Shown here: positions 48,005 to 55,905 of the stretch, one piece after another | How positions within the stretch are numbered: the stretch's first letter is position 1 | Layout: each line of letters opens with the position of its first letter | Assembly: GCF_017874715.1 (NCBI RefSeq) | Contig: NZ_JAGGLR010000021.1 | Coordinates: forward strand, 62,001 to 126,000 | Direction of reading: 5' to 3' | Origin: Streptomyces iranensis | GTDB lineage: Bacteria > Actinomycetota > Actinomycetes > Streptomycetales > Streptomycetaceae | Length of the DNA stretch: 64,000 nucleotides | The notes under the pieces: model-generated | What the model saw: the letters and a program-made list of their open reading frames with translations, nothing else | The model's database searches: none | Told to the model about the DNA's origin: nothing | Made by a program: the position numbers and the translations under genes

Positions 48005-48046
48005 CCCAAGCTCAGAGCGCGAGTTCGATTCTCCTCACCCGCTCCA
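48003..48046 (+). repeat. att copy B
   Basis: A 44-bp copy of the tRNA-Gly 3' end with one mismatch to copy A (C for G in the T-stem at 48034, which disrupts the fifth T-stem pair). No 5' tRNA half is present, so it is an attachment remnant and not a tRNA gene. About 80 bp further right is a paired GTGCCC-type motif. Confidence 0.88.
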
Positions 48047-48130
48047 CGACAAGGACCCAGGTCACAGACCGGTCACAGACCCGGGCCTGGTTCGTCGTCC
48101 GGACCGTCCCCTCTGCGTCGACGGCACATT

Positions 48131-48168
48131 GCCCTATACGTGCCCTGCTGATGGGGCGCGTATAGGGC
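48131..48168. repeat. Inverted repeat right of att B
   Basis: GCCCTATACG (48131-48140) and CGTATAGGGC (48159-48168), perfect 10-bp arms with an 18-nt spacer, overlapping the TTGCCC-N5-GTGCCC motif at 48129. It is a candidate arm-type or excisionase binding region. Confidence 0.6.
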
Positions 48169-48558
48169 ACGATCCTCGGGGCACGCACCGAGAACGGCAT
48201 CTCGGCAGAGTCGACCGTGCCTCGTGACCCGCTCTTCGGCAGCAGCCCCGACATCGACAGCGGCGAGGTGCCCTGAGTCTGGCGATCCCTTCCCAGACTC
48301 GCGCTCACCAGATGAGCGTGCCACCATGCTTCGCCTCGCCCTGGCCCGCCCTTCCCCACCACGAGTGGGCGGGCCGAACGGGGCGGCAACGCCGTTCGAT
48401 CCGCATAGACGGGCGCAGAGCCACCAGAAGGAGTCGCAATGGGCACATGAGGCGGCGATCAGGCAGAGTTCGCGGGCGGCCGTTCATCAGGGGGTGTGAC
48501 GTCGGTGCCTTACTGGGTGTCAGCAGGCTGAGGCTGTGGTCGCACCGCAAGGGGGTCG
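48169..48558. other. 390-bp stretch without a supported gene
   Basis: Frames are open on both strands but none has an SD or recognisable content. It separates att B from the DUF5994 genes. Confidence 0.3.
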
Positions 48559-49086
48559 TCAGGACGTGCTACGGCGTTCCGGGCCTGTGTGCGCGCCTTC
48601 CTCGGCAATCGGGCGGGCTCGGCCGGTGCCGGTGTCGATGAGGATTTGCTTGGCCGGTGTGATGTTGTCGGCGCGGACGGCCCGGGCCATCGCCGCGCGT
48701 GCCGCGTCGGGCGTCGCGTGCGGCGGGATCACCAGCAGGGAGAAGAGGTCTCGATCGCCTCGGGTGATGAGGATGGTGTCGTCACCCACCGGGAACGAGT
48801 CGATGTGCACGATGCGGTCGTCGATGGTCAGTCGTGTCGGCAGTTCTTCCCAGGCACCGGCGTCCAGACCGACGCGCACGACGGGTCCGAGGTGCACGGT
48901 CAGCGCGGTGACCAGGGCGGGAAGCTCGGTGCCTATGTCGCGGGATCGCGGCCACCACGCACCGTCGAGGATGCCCTCGCGGGTATGTGTCGTCGCCAAC
49001 CGCAGCAGGGCTGTTCCCGGTTTCACGGCATGCTGGATCGCGTCCGGCAGAAGATTCACTTCATGCGGGGTGTCGGCGTCGGACAT
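48559..49086 (-). CDS. DUF5994 family protein (a)
   Basis: A 175-residue soluble protein recognised by the DUF5994 core GILDGAWWPRSRDIGTELPA and a C-terminal LLVIPPHATPDAARAAMARAV. The function of this family is unknown; it is widespread in Streptomyces. ATG 49086 (MSDADTPHEVNLLPD). It diverges from a second DUF5994 gene 260 bp away. Confidence 0.78.
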   Translation of the reverse strand: MSDADTPHEVNLLPDAIQHAVKPGTALLRLATTHTREGILDGAWWPRSRDIGTELPALVTALTVHLGPVVRVGLDAGAWEELPTRLTIDDRIVHIDSFPVGDDTILITRGDRDLFSLLVIPPHATPDAARAAMARAVRADNITPAKQILIDTGTGRARPIAEEGAHTGPERRSTS

Positions 49087-49346
49087 GGTCTGCTCACCCC
49101 CTGCGGGGTTCGGTGGACCGCCGGTTTCACCGTACTCCGGGAGCCCACTCACAGGCTCAGCCGCGCCCTGCGGAAACCGGACCCGGGTCCTGGAGAAGTG
49201 ACTGATCGCACGCGGGCCGGGGGCACGCCCCGGAGTACAGTGAAAACACCGGGAGCATTTCGCACACCGGCTTCCACGCGGGTGTTGTTTTCGGCGAGCA
49301 ACAACACCGGGACGTCGCAAGACATGCCCGGGGACGGGTCCGCGCC

Positions 49347-49931
49347 ATGACCGTGACCGTCGACCGTACGACGACCGATGAGTGTGTGACCTCGTCAGCG
49401 TCGGCCCGCTTGTCACTGACGCCGTCCAGCCCGGTTCCGGGTCTTCTGGACGGTGCGTGGTGGCCTCGCTCCCGCGATCTCCTCCGTGAGCTGCCCACCC
49501 TGACGGACGTGCTGGACGCATGCTGGGGCCGGATCACGCGGGTCTCCGTGAACCCGGCCCACTGGCCCGTGATTCCGCGCAAGGTGCCGGCGACCGGGCA
49601 AACGGTGAGCGTGGGCTGGTTCACCGATGAGCAGGACCCGCATAAGTTGATCCTGCTGTCCTACGCCGCAGGCCGCTGGGACCTCCTGGTGATCCCGCCG
49701 GAGACGAGTGCGGCAGCAGCCGCCCGGCTGATGGCCGCCGCGGCCACCGTCGGTGGCCTCCTCACCGCCAGCGGTCTGATGGCGAGCGAAACCGCCTTCC
49801 GTGAGGCCGGGGAGGATCTCAGCCGGGAGGAGGAGTGGGAGACCGATGGTGGGCCGCCTCAATGGCGGCCGGAGGCCGAACCCGGCCGGACTCCTGAGCT
49901 CCACCGGACTCCCGAGTTCCAAGGGAGGTGA
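49347..49931 (+). CDS. DUF5994 family protein (b)
   Basis: A 194-residue protein with the same core (RLSLTPSSPVPGLLDGAWWP RSRDLLRELPTL, later WDLLVIPPETSAAAAARLM) and an acidic, disordered tail after about 150. It shares the family of the divergent gene at 48559 but is clearly diverged from it. A gene with a membrane helix starts 5 bp after it and is probably co-transcribed. Confidence 0.78.
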   Translation: MTVTVDRTTTDECVTSSASARLSLTPSSPVPGLLDGAWWPRSRDLLRELPTLTDVLDACWGRITRVSVNPAHWPVIPRKVPATGQTVSVGWFTDEQDPHKLILLSYAAGRWDLLVIPPETSAAAAARLMAAAATVGGLLTASGLMASETAFREAGEDLSREEEWETDGGPPQWRPEAEPGRTPELHRTPEFQGR

Positions 49932-49935
49932 GGAT

Positions 49936-50508
49936 GTGGAGACCGTCATCACGGTGTCCGTGATCATCGGCATGATCATGCTCGGAGTGCTGCTGATCCA
50001 CCTGCTCAATGGCCGGCACAACGAGCGAATCGCAGCATTCCACTACAGCGATGCCCTGCCGGGAGTCGGCAGACGGAGCCGGAAGAGCCGACAGCCAGCA
50101 AGCCCGTCTGATCACGCGTCGCCCCCTCCTCACCCCGAACACCGCGACGGGCCGCGGACGACGCATGGCCTTCTCCTGACCGGGTCCGGTGGGCGCGCAG
50201 CGGGGCCCCACACCCAGCGGAGCGCCTTCCTGATGAACGGGGTCACCATGCAGCCACCGGAATCACTCCCGGCAGGGCGCGCCGAGGTGCGTATCGTCGC
50301 CGCGTCCCCCGAGGTCGCCCGTCAGGTCGCGGAGGTACTCCGTCGCTGCTTCGCCGGCGCCGAACAGCGGAGCTATCCCGCCGGTGCGGACGGCGGAACC
50401 CGCCTCCATCTCACCGTGGACACCACGCACACGGCAGAGCCGGCGCGGTCCTGGCTGGTAGCAAGTCGGCCCTCCGGGCAGGAGGCCACGCAGACGGACG
50501 AAGTCTGA
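49936..50508 (+). CDS. hypothetical protein with N-terminal membrane helix
   Basis: A 190-residue frame starting GTG 49936 after GGGAGGTGAGG. One membrane segment (ITVSVIIGMIMLGVLLIHLL) opens it; a disordered middle follows, and the last 75 residues form a compact alpha/beta region (RAEVRIVAASPEVARQVAEV). The ATGs at 50233 and 50248 sit behind GGAG, so the C-terminal domain may also be made as a separate gene. Function unknown. Confidence 0.55.
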   Translation: METVITVSVIIGMIMLGVLLIHLLNGRHNERIAAFHYSDALPGVGRRSRKSRQPASPSDHASPPPHPEHRDGPRTTHGLLLTGSGGRAAGPHTQRSAFLMNGVTMQPPESLPAGRAEVRIVAASPEVARQVAEVLRRCFAGAEQRSYPAGADGGTRLHLTVDTTHTAEPARSWLVASRPSGQEATQTDEV

Positions 50509-50754
50509 AGGGATGCCCGTCAGTGGACCCGAAATGTTCGTTATGCCGGAAAGGTGCGCCCGGCGTAGGGTGACAAATGGGCCGGTTCACTCTCACGTGC
50601 AACCGACCCGAAAGGGCGGCTCCGGTGTTTCCACGCCGGAGCCGTTGAGGGAAGCGCGGCGACGCCGGGGTGGAGGGGGCGGGACGGCCACAGCGCGGCA
50701 AGCGGCACAAGCGCTTACCTCTGGGTGAGGACGGTGCGACGAAACGAGGTCGCC

Positions 50755-51994
50755 ATGACAGAAGGTGAAGAGGGCCTCCGCAAAGTCACGGTGGACCGGT
50801 CAGAGGGATTCGGTGAACGGCTGCTGGGCGTACTGCTGGACCGGGCTCACGAGATGCCGCCCCAGCTGATCGCGCCGCTGGTCGCTGAGGAAGTGGGCAG
50901 GATCGGCGGGCGGGACGTCTCGATCCTCCTCCAGGACTACGACCAGCTGATATTGGCTCCCCTGCCGGGCATGAGACTCGTGGTCGGGGAGCCCGAGCGG
51001 ATCGACGATTCTCAGGCCGGCAGGGCTTTTCTGAGCGCGGCGCCGGTGGAACATCCGCAGGCCGATGGCGTACGGATGTTCCTGCCGCTGCTGGACGGCA
51101 GCGACGAGGTGGGGGTGCTGGCCGTCACCCTGAACAGCGTCGATGACGACGACCGGCGGTTGCTGCGGCGCCTCGCCGGCCTGGTCGCCGACATGCTGGT
51201 CACCAAGAACAGCTACACCGATCAGTTCTTCCAGGCCCGCCGCCGTGAGCCGATGACCCTGGCCGCGGAGATCCAATGGTCACTGCTGCCCCCGCTGACC
51301 ATGATCACACCGCAGGTCGCGGTGGCCGGAATCCTCGAGCCTGCCTACGACGTCGCGGGTGACAGCTTCGGCTACGCCCTGAACGACAACATCCTGCACA
51401 TGGCCGTCATCGATGCCATGGGGCACGGGCTGGACGCCGCCGTGCTGGCCACCGTCGCCGTCGGCGCCTACCGGCACGCCAGACGCGCCGATGTCGGTCT
51501 CGCCGAGCTGTACATGTTCATGGATACGGCCATCGACGAGCAGTTCGGGCCCGACCACTTCGTCACAGATGATGCGCCTGGATATCGGAACCGGCCACCT
51601 GCAATGGGTCAACGCCGGTCACCCGTCGCCGCTGCTGATCCGCGACCACCGCGTCATCCAGGCGCTGGAGAGCCCGGGCACCCTGCCCGTCGGCTTCGGC
51701 GGGGCCATTCCGCAGGTCAGCGAGCAGGAGCTGTCCCGCGGCGACCGGATCCTCTTCTTCACCGACGGTCTCGTCGAGGAGCACCACGTCGGCGACGAGC
51801 CGTTCGGCGAGGAGCGCATGCTCGCCTTCGTGGACCGCGCGGGGTGCGTGGGTGAAAGTGTGCAGGAGATGGTGCGCGGCCTGTCCCATGCCCTGATGCG
51901 AGAACGGGGCGGGGTCACCACCGACGACGCGACCCTCTTCCTGGTCGAGTGGTGCGGAGGCACCGCCGACCGGCTCGTCACGGTAGAGGTATGA
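50755..51994 (+). pseudogene. frameshifted GAF-SpoIIE (PP2C) phosphatase
   Basis: ATG 50755 with GAGG 5 nt upstream. The first frame encodes a GAF-like domain (about 20-165) and the start of a SpoIIE phosphatase (EPAYDVAGDSFGYALNDNIL, VIDAMGHGLDAAVLATVAVG) and loses sense near 51565. From there a second frame continues with RLDIGTGHLQWVNAGHPSPL and ILFFTDGLVEEHH to GVTTDDATLFLVEW and a stop at 51994. A small deletion of roughly 4-5 bases near 51560-51570 explains it. It is either a pseudogene or a sequencing error. Confidence 0.75.
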
Positions 51995-52248
51995 CCGGCA
52001 GGTTCGCCCCTGGCGCTCGGGTTTGCGAATGCAAGGTCAGCCTGGGAGCGGTGGGCCTTGCGGGCATGCAGCCCGCTGAATGACGGAAGTGAAGAACCTC
52101 CTGCGCATTCGCTGGCCTCGTGCCCTATCCATGCCCTTCGCAGCAGTCAGCAGCGGTCATTAACGGGGCGATCAAGTCCACCCCCACACGCCCTGCTGGT
52201 CACGTTTCCCCTGGTCATCCGCACGACAGTCCCGAAAAGCGTCGGTGA

Positions 52249-52292
52249 TTCCCAAGCTCAGAGCGCGGGTTCGATTCCCGTCACCCGCTCCA
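52249..52292 (+). repeat. att copy C
   Basis: A 44-bp copy of the tRNA-Gly 3' end with two differences from copy A, both in the T-stem and compensatory (GCGGG/CCCGT instead of GCGAG/CTCGT). It is followed by the terminator hairpin and by integrase 2, the canonical att-int order, so it is the left end of the AICE that fills the remaining window. Confidence 0.92.
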
Positions 52293-52297
52293 TAGCG

Positions 52298-52324
52298 AAG
52301 GCCCAGGTCAGCGACCTGGGCCTT
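52298..52324 (+). terminator. Perfect hairpin after att C
   Basis: AAGGCCCAGGTC (52298-52309) and GACCTGGGCCTT (52313-52324) form a 12-bp perfect stem with a 3-nt loop followed by GTTTGTTGT. It would terminate the tRNA transcript if this attP were integrated, and the integrase from the other side. Confidence 0.8.
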
Positions 52325-52343
52325 GTTTGTTGTCTAGACCTCT

Positions 52344-53510
52344 TTATGCCTCCCGTGCCCGTTGCGTGCCCGATGGCCCGTCGGCTTGCTGGGCCGTCTC
52401 ACGGTGTGCCCGTACGCGAGCGTCCAGGGCGGCGGCGACCTCCTTCTGACGGTCGAGGTTGGAGTGCTGGTAGATCAGCGCGGCCCGCTCGGAGGACTGG
52501 CCGGCACGGACCATGGTGTCTTTGAGCGTCGCCCCGGATTGGGTCGAGAGCGTGTGCCCGGTGTGACGAAGATCGTAGAAACGGAAGTCGTCGGGAAGTC
52601 CGACTTTCGCCCGCGCCCGTCGCCATTTCCGCCCGAAGGAAGACCGACGGAACGGCGCCCCCTTCTCCCCAACGAACAGCAACCCGTTGGGCTCCTTCTC
52701 GGCGAACCACTTCAGATGGCGCTCCAGGTCCTTCCGTAGGAAGCCGGGCAGGACGATGAACCGCTTCCCCGCTTCGGACTTGGTGTCACCGACAACGCGC
52801 CGCCCTGTCGTCAGCTCGGGAGCGGCCCGGCGCACCCATACACCGACCGTTTCCAGGTCCACGTCAGGCCGCCGCAGCTCGGCTTGCTCCTCCGGCCGTG
52901 CGGGCCCGTACGCCGCGATGTAGACCATGAGGCGCCAGCGGGGCCCGATCGCGTCCGCGAGGGCGTCCACCTGGTCCACAGTGGCGACGGGTCGCTCAGG
53001 AGCCGACTCCTTGCCCGCCCCTCGAATGCGGCATGGATTGCGGCGGATCAGCTCGTCCTCAACCGCCGTTTCCAGGATCGCTTTCACCAGCCGGTACGAC
53101 TTGGCGACGGTCGTTTCCCCGGTGGCCTTGAGCCGCTCAGCCCGCCATGTGCGGACTCTGGGCGGGGTGATCTCATCCAGGTCCCAGGCCCGGAAGGTGG
53201 GCTGTATGTGCAGCCGCAGAAGGCGCCGGTACAGCTCTTCAGTGGTCGCGGAGAGGTCCCGTTCATCGACCCACTGCGCGGCGTACTCGCCGAAGTTGAC
53301 CGCCCCCGCGTCGGGGTCCTGCCAGTCGCCCTTGCGTACCTCCGTCTGCTGCTCCGCCAGCCAGTCATCTGCCTCCCCGGCCGTGGCGAAGGTGACTGGT
53401 GCCGGGCGGTCGATGCCATCGGGGCCGAGGTACCGCGCCTGATAGCGACCGGAGGGCAGCTTGCGAACACGCCCGAAGCGCCGCTTCTTCGATGGCTTCT
53501 TCTTCGGCAT
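52344..53510 (-). CDS. int: tyrosine site-specific integrase 2
   Basis: A 388-residue integrase with arm-binding, core-binding and catalytic domains. Arg in AYGPARPEEQAEL, HxxR in YDLRHTGHTLS and Tyr in AALIYQHS complete the active site. It ends 50 bp from att C, as in pSAM2-like elements. It is nearly the same as integrase 1 in the catalytic half (RRSSFGRKWRRARAKVGLP then DDFRFYDLRHTGHTLS) but differs in the N-terminal arm domain. Its ATG overlaps the xis stop by 1 base in ATGA. Confidence 0.95.
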   Translation of the reverse strand: MPKKKPSKKRRFGRVRKLPSGRYQARYLGPDGIDRPAPVTFATAGEADDWLAEQQTEVRKGDWQDPDAGAVNFGEYAAQWVDERDLSATTEELYRRLLRLHIQPTFRAWDLDEITPPRVRTWRAERLKATGETTVAKSYRLVKAILETAVEDELIRRNPCRIRGAGKESAPERPVATVDQVDALADAIGPRWRLMVYIAAYGPARPEEQAELRRPDVDLETVGVWVRRAAPELTTGRRVVGDTKSEAGKRFIVLPGFLRKDLERHLKWFAEKEPNGLLFVGEKGAPFRRSSFGRKWRRARAKVGLPDDFRFYDLRHTGHTLSTQSGATLKDTMVRAGQSSERAALIYQHSNLDRQKEVAAALDARVRAHRETAQQADGPSGTQRAREA

Positions 53511-53713
53511 CAGGCAGCCCGCCCAAGACGCCGACGCCGAGGCTGCACCGTGTTGGCGTCGATGTACTCCTGAATGACGCTCTCCGGGATGCGGACATGG
53601 CGCCCCACCTTCACGTACTTGATGCGCCGCTCAGCGACCAGCCGCCGAGGGAAACGGTCCGTGGTGCCCAGCAGCTCGGCCACTTGAGCAGCGCTGAGGT
53701 ACCGGTCACGCAT
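53510..53713 (-). CDS. xis: excisionase 2
   Basis: A 67-residue MerR-type HTH protein: YLSAAQVAELLGTTDRFPRR then LVAERRIKYVKVGRHVRIPE, with a basic tail. It overlaps rep by 8 nt on its upstream side and int by ATGA on its downstream side, giving a tight rep-xis-int operon. Confidence 0.88.
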   Translation of the reverse strand: MRDRYLSAAQVAELLGTTDRFPRRLVAERRIKYVKVGRHVRIPESVIQEYIDANTVQPRRRRLGRAA

Positions 53714-55013
53714 GGGTCGGTTCTCCTTCCGTTCCAGGAGCGGGGGTAATGGAGGCGGTGAGCCATTCCTCAGCGGGGGTGAGGCCGGTACCGGCGTAGA
53801 CCCAGTGGGCGAGGACAAGCGTGGTCTCGTCCGGGCCAGTGTCGATGGCCGCAGCCTGAGCACGTCGCCAGGCAGCACGGGCATCCCGGAGCGCGCCGAG
53901 GGTGGTGGAGTAGCGACGAGACTTGGTCGAGAAGTGGCCCCGGAAGCCGAGCATGTGAGCCCAGGCGCGGAGCCGGAGGTGTTCCAGGTCCCTGCGAGCG
54001 CCGAGCGCCCAAGCAGTGCGGACGAGGCGGCAGACGTGCTCGCTGATGTCGAGCTGGGCGACTTCGGCGATGAGCCGTATGGGCCGATCCAGGGCCCCCG
54101 TCGCGGTCTCGGCGCCCTTGGTGGCGTACTTGGCGATGTACGCGGCCACGGCCCGGTCGGTCAGCTCCTGGCCACCGTTGAAGTCGGCGCCTCGGATGGG
54201 CCGTACGTCGAGCTGCCCGCCGAAGGCGAAGGTGTGGGCCCGGCCATCGATGACAGGACCGACGACCTGGGCCCTGGTCGTAGCGGCGGTTGTGGCAGCG
54301 CGGATGGCATCGGTCAGCAGCTCGGCCGTGGCCCAGCCCGGAGGCGGGGTGTCGCCACCCTCGGGGCCGTCGATGCGGATCACGGCATGGAAGTGGACGG
54401 CGCCGCGCTTTTGGTACTCGGCGACCTTGGCGAAGGACAGCCGCGCATGGTCGCGGAAGACCCGTTGCGTGAGCCCGGCCCGCTTGGCGACCTCCCGCCG
54501 CAGGTAGATCGAGAACCGCCGCCACAGCAGGCCCGCGTGAGCGTTCCAGAGCACCGCGGATTCGTAGTCGTAGGTGTCCGGGTTGAGCGGTGTACCAAGT
54601 GCGTCGTCGTCCTGTTCGTGGCGGACGCCGCACCGACACGGACGGACCGTGCCAGCCGGGCCGGTGGGCCGGTTATGGACCGGGCCGAAGCTGGGCGCGG
54701 TAAAGGTGGCGAAGACTCGCGGGTGGGTGGCGACCTGTTCCGGTGTGCCTTTGCCGCCGCGTAGTCCGGCGGTGATCAGGTGGAAGGTGTCGCGGCGGTA
54801 GGTCTCGGCGCAGGCCGCGCACCGGGTGATGCGGCGGTTGTTGCAGCGGACCAGGAGATGCCCAGCAGGCAGCTCGGCGGAGTCCAGGTGTCGGAGAACG
54901 CGGCCGATCTCGCCAGTGTCCTGGTTGAGGTGGTGTTCGGTGCGGTGGCCGTCGAGGCGGATGGGGTTGGTGCAGCCGCCGAGGCCGGAGAGTTGGCGGA
55001 GCAGTGCAGGCAT
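53706..55013 (-). CDS. repSA: RepSA-like replication initiator
   Basis: A 435-residue rolling-circle initiator of the AICE type. The HUH-like motif is GAVHFHAVIRID (H207, H209), and the Tyr motif AYIAKYATKG (Y292/Y296). An N-terminal Cys-rich part (CNNRRITRCAACAETYRRD) is also typical. Reading upstream of ATG 55013, the frame stays open with family-like sequence (PPPLPELGSLAALGTMPALL) back to an ATC codon at 55074-55076 that sits 5 nt after AGAGGAG, so the true start may be a non-canonical AUC or a lost ATG. Confidence 0.88.
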   Translation of the reverse strand: MPALLRQLSGLGGCTNPIRLDGHRTEHHLNQDTGEIGRVLRHLDSAELPAGHLLVRCNNRRITRCAACAETYRRDTFHLITAGLRGGKGTPEQVATHPRVFATFTAPSFGPVHNRPTGPAGTVRPCRCGVRHEQDDDALGTPLNPDTYDYESAVLWNAHAGLLWRRFSIYLRREVAKRAGLTQRVFRDHARLSFAKVAEYQKRGAVHFHAVIRIDGPEGGDTPPPGWATAELLTDAIRAATTAATTRAQVVGPVIDGRAHTFAFGGQLDVRPIRGADFNGGQELTDRAVAAYIAKYATKGAETATGALDRPIRLIAEVAQLDISEHVCRLVRTAWALGARRDLEHLRLRAWAHMLGFRGHFSTKSRRYSTTLGALRDARAAWRRAQAAAIDTGPDETTLVLAHWVYAGTGLTPAEEWLTASITPAPGTEGEPTHA

Positions 55014-55178
55014 GGTGCCGAGAGCTGCCAGGCTGCCCAGTTCGGGCAGCGGTGGCGGGGTGGTGCGGGTGATGATGGGGTCTCCTCTTTCGGCTCTTGG
55101 GTCGGGAGGGGTTGGGCTGCCGGGGCGGCGGATGCTTGGCGGTATCGAGGCCGCCCCGGCAGTCGTGTTCGTTCGGGG

Positions 55179-55475
55179 TTAGCGGCGGCGCTGGCTGGCC
55201 AGGAGCGAGCGCATGACGACGGCGGCCACGGCGACGGATATGGCCGTGACGGCGACAGCGGCGAGCAGGGCCGTCAGGACGATGCCGACCGTGACCACGG
55301 CGCCGACCGTTCCGGCGTTGATCCCGCTCAAGACCCCGGCCGGGCGAGTTTGAGCGGGCGCGGGGGCGTGTTGGCAGGAGCAGGCCGCAGCGTGACTCTG
55401 CTGGGCCGCCGGGACGGCCGTGGGCACGTGGACGATCGACGGCTTGGGGGCTTCGGGGTACTTCGGACGGAACAC
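55179..55475 (-). CDS. SpdB-like membrane protein
   Basis: A 98-residue protein: Pro/Ala-rich N-terminus, then a hydrophobic pair of segments (INAGTVGAVVTVGIVLTALL, AVAVTAISVAVAAVVMRSLL). Such Spd proteins help plasmid spread within the mycelium. GTG 55475 has GGAG 6 nt upstream. An operator-like sequence lies 19 bp before the start. Confidence 0.7.
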   Translation of the reverse strand: MFRPKYPEAPKPSIVHVPTAVPAAQQSHAAACSCQHAPAPAQTRPAGVLSGINAGTVGAVVTVGIVLTALLAAVAVTAISVAVAAVVMRSLLASQRRR

Positions 55476-55499
55476 GGCGATCTCCTCTCAGCTACTCGT

Positions 55500-55694
55500 C
55501 TAGTTGTGTTGGTCGTTGACGGAGTCGACGCCGGAGCGCGTACCGGACTCCACGAACGGCGCAAGCCCGGTGTGGGCGAGCCAGAAGCCGAAGAGCGCGA
55601 TCACGACGGCGACCCACAGGCGGACGCCCATGAACTTGATCGCGATCCAGGCGACGGCGCCGAGGACGAGGACCAGGGGCAGACTGACGGTCAC
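55500..55694 (-). CDS. small two-helix membrane protein (Spd cluster)
   Basis: A 64-residue protein with two hydrophobic segments (LPLVLVLGAVAWIAIKFMGV, LWVAVVIALFGFWLAHTGLA). GTG 55694 follows GGAGATCGCCC. The family is not certain; its position among Spd genes suggests a role in intramycelial transfer. Confidence 0.6.
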   Translation of the reverse strand: MTVSLPLVLVLGAVAWIAIKFMGVRLWVAVVIALFGFWLAHTGLAPFVESGTRSGVDSVNDQHN

Positions 55695-55707
55695 GGGCGA
55701 TCTCCGT

Positions 55708-55893
55708 TCAGCGGATGGGACAGCGGTGCGTACGGGCGGCCAGCTCGGCGGCGGCGCGGGTGTCGTAGTCGGCGGAGAAGTCACAGCGGGGGGCGGTGCA
55801 CACGGCGGTGTGCTTCACGCGCCCGCGTTGGTCGTTGGCGGTGCCAACACGGACCGGGCCAACGCGCAGGATGTTGCGGAAGCGGTGGAGCAT
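55708..55893 (-). CDS. mobile element transfer protein (SpdA-like)
   Basis: A 61-residue protein with two Cys and a conserved AAELAARTHRCPIR end; MLHRFRNILRVGPVRVGTAND and HTAVCTAPRCDFSADYDT are typical of the small transfer proteins of Streptomyces AICEs. It lies between the DUF2637 gene and the small membrane gene, all on the minus strand. Confidence 0.75.
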   Translation of the reverse strand: MLHRFRNILRVGPVRVGTANDQRGRVKHTAVCTAPRCDFSADYDTRAAAELAARTHRCPIR

Positions 55894-55905
55894 GGTGGAC
55901 TCCTG

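Noticed and set aside
48001-48046. tRNA gene at att copy B, and likewise at copy C
   Set aside because: Only the 3' half is present; there is no acceptor or D-arm 5' half, so these are attachment-site copies.
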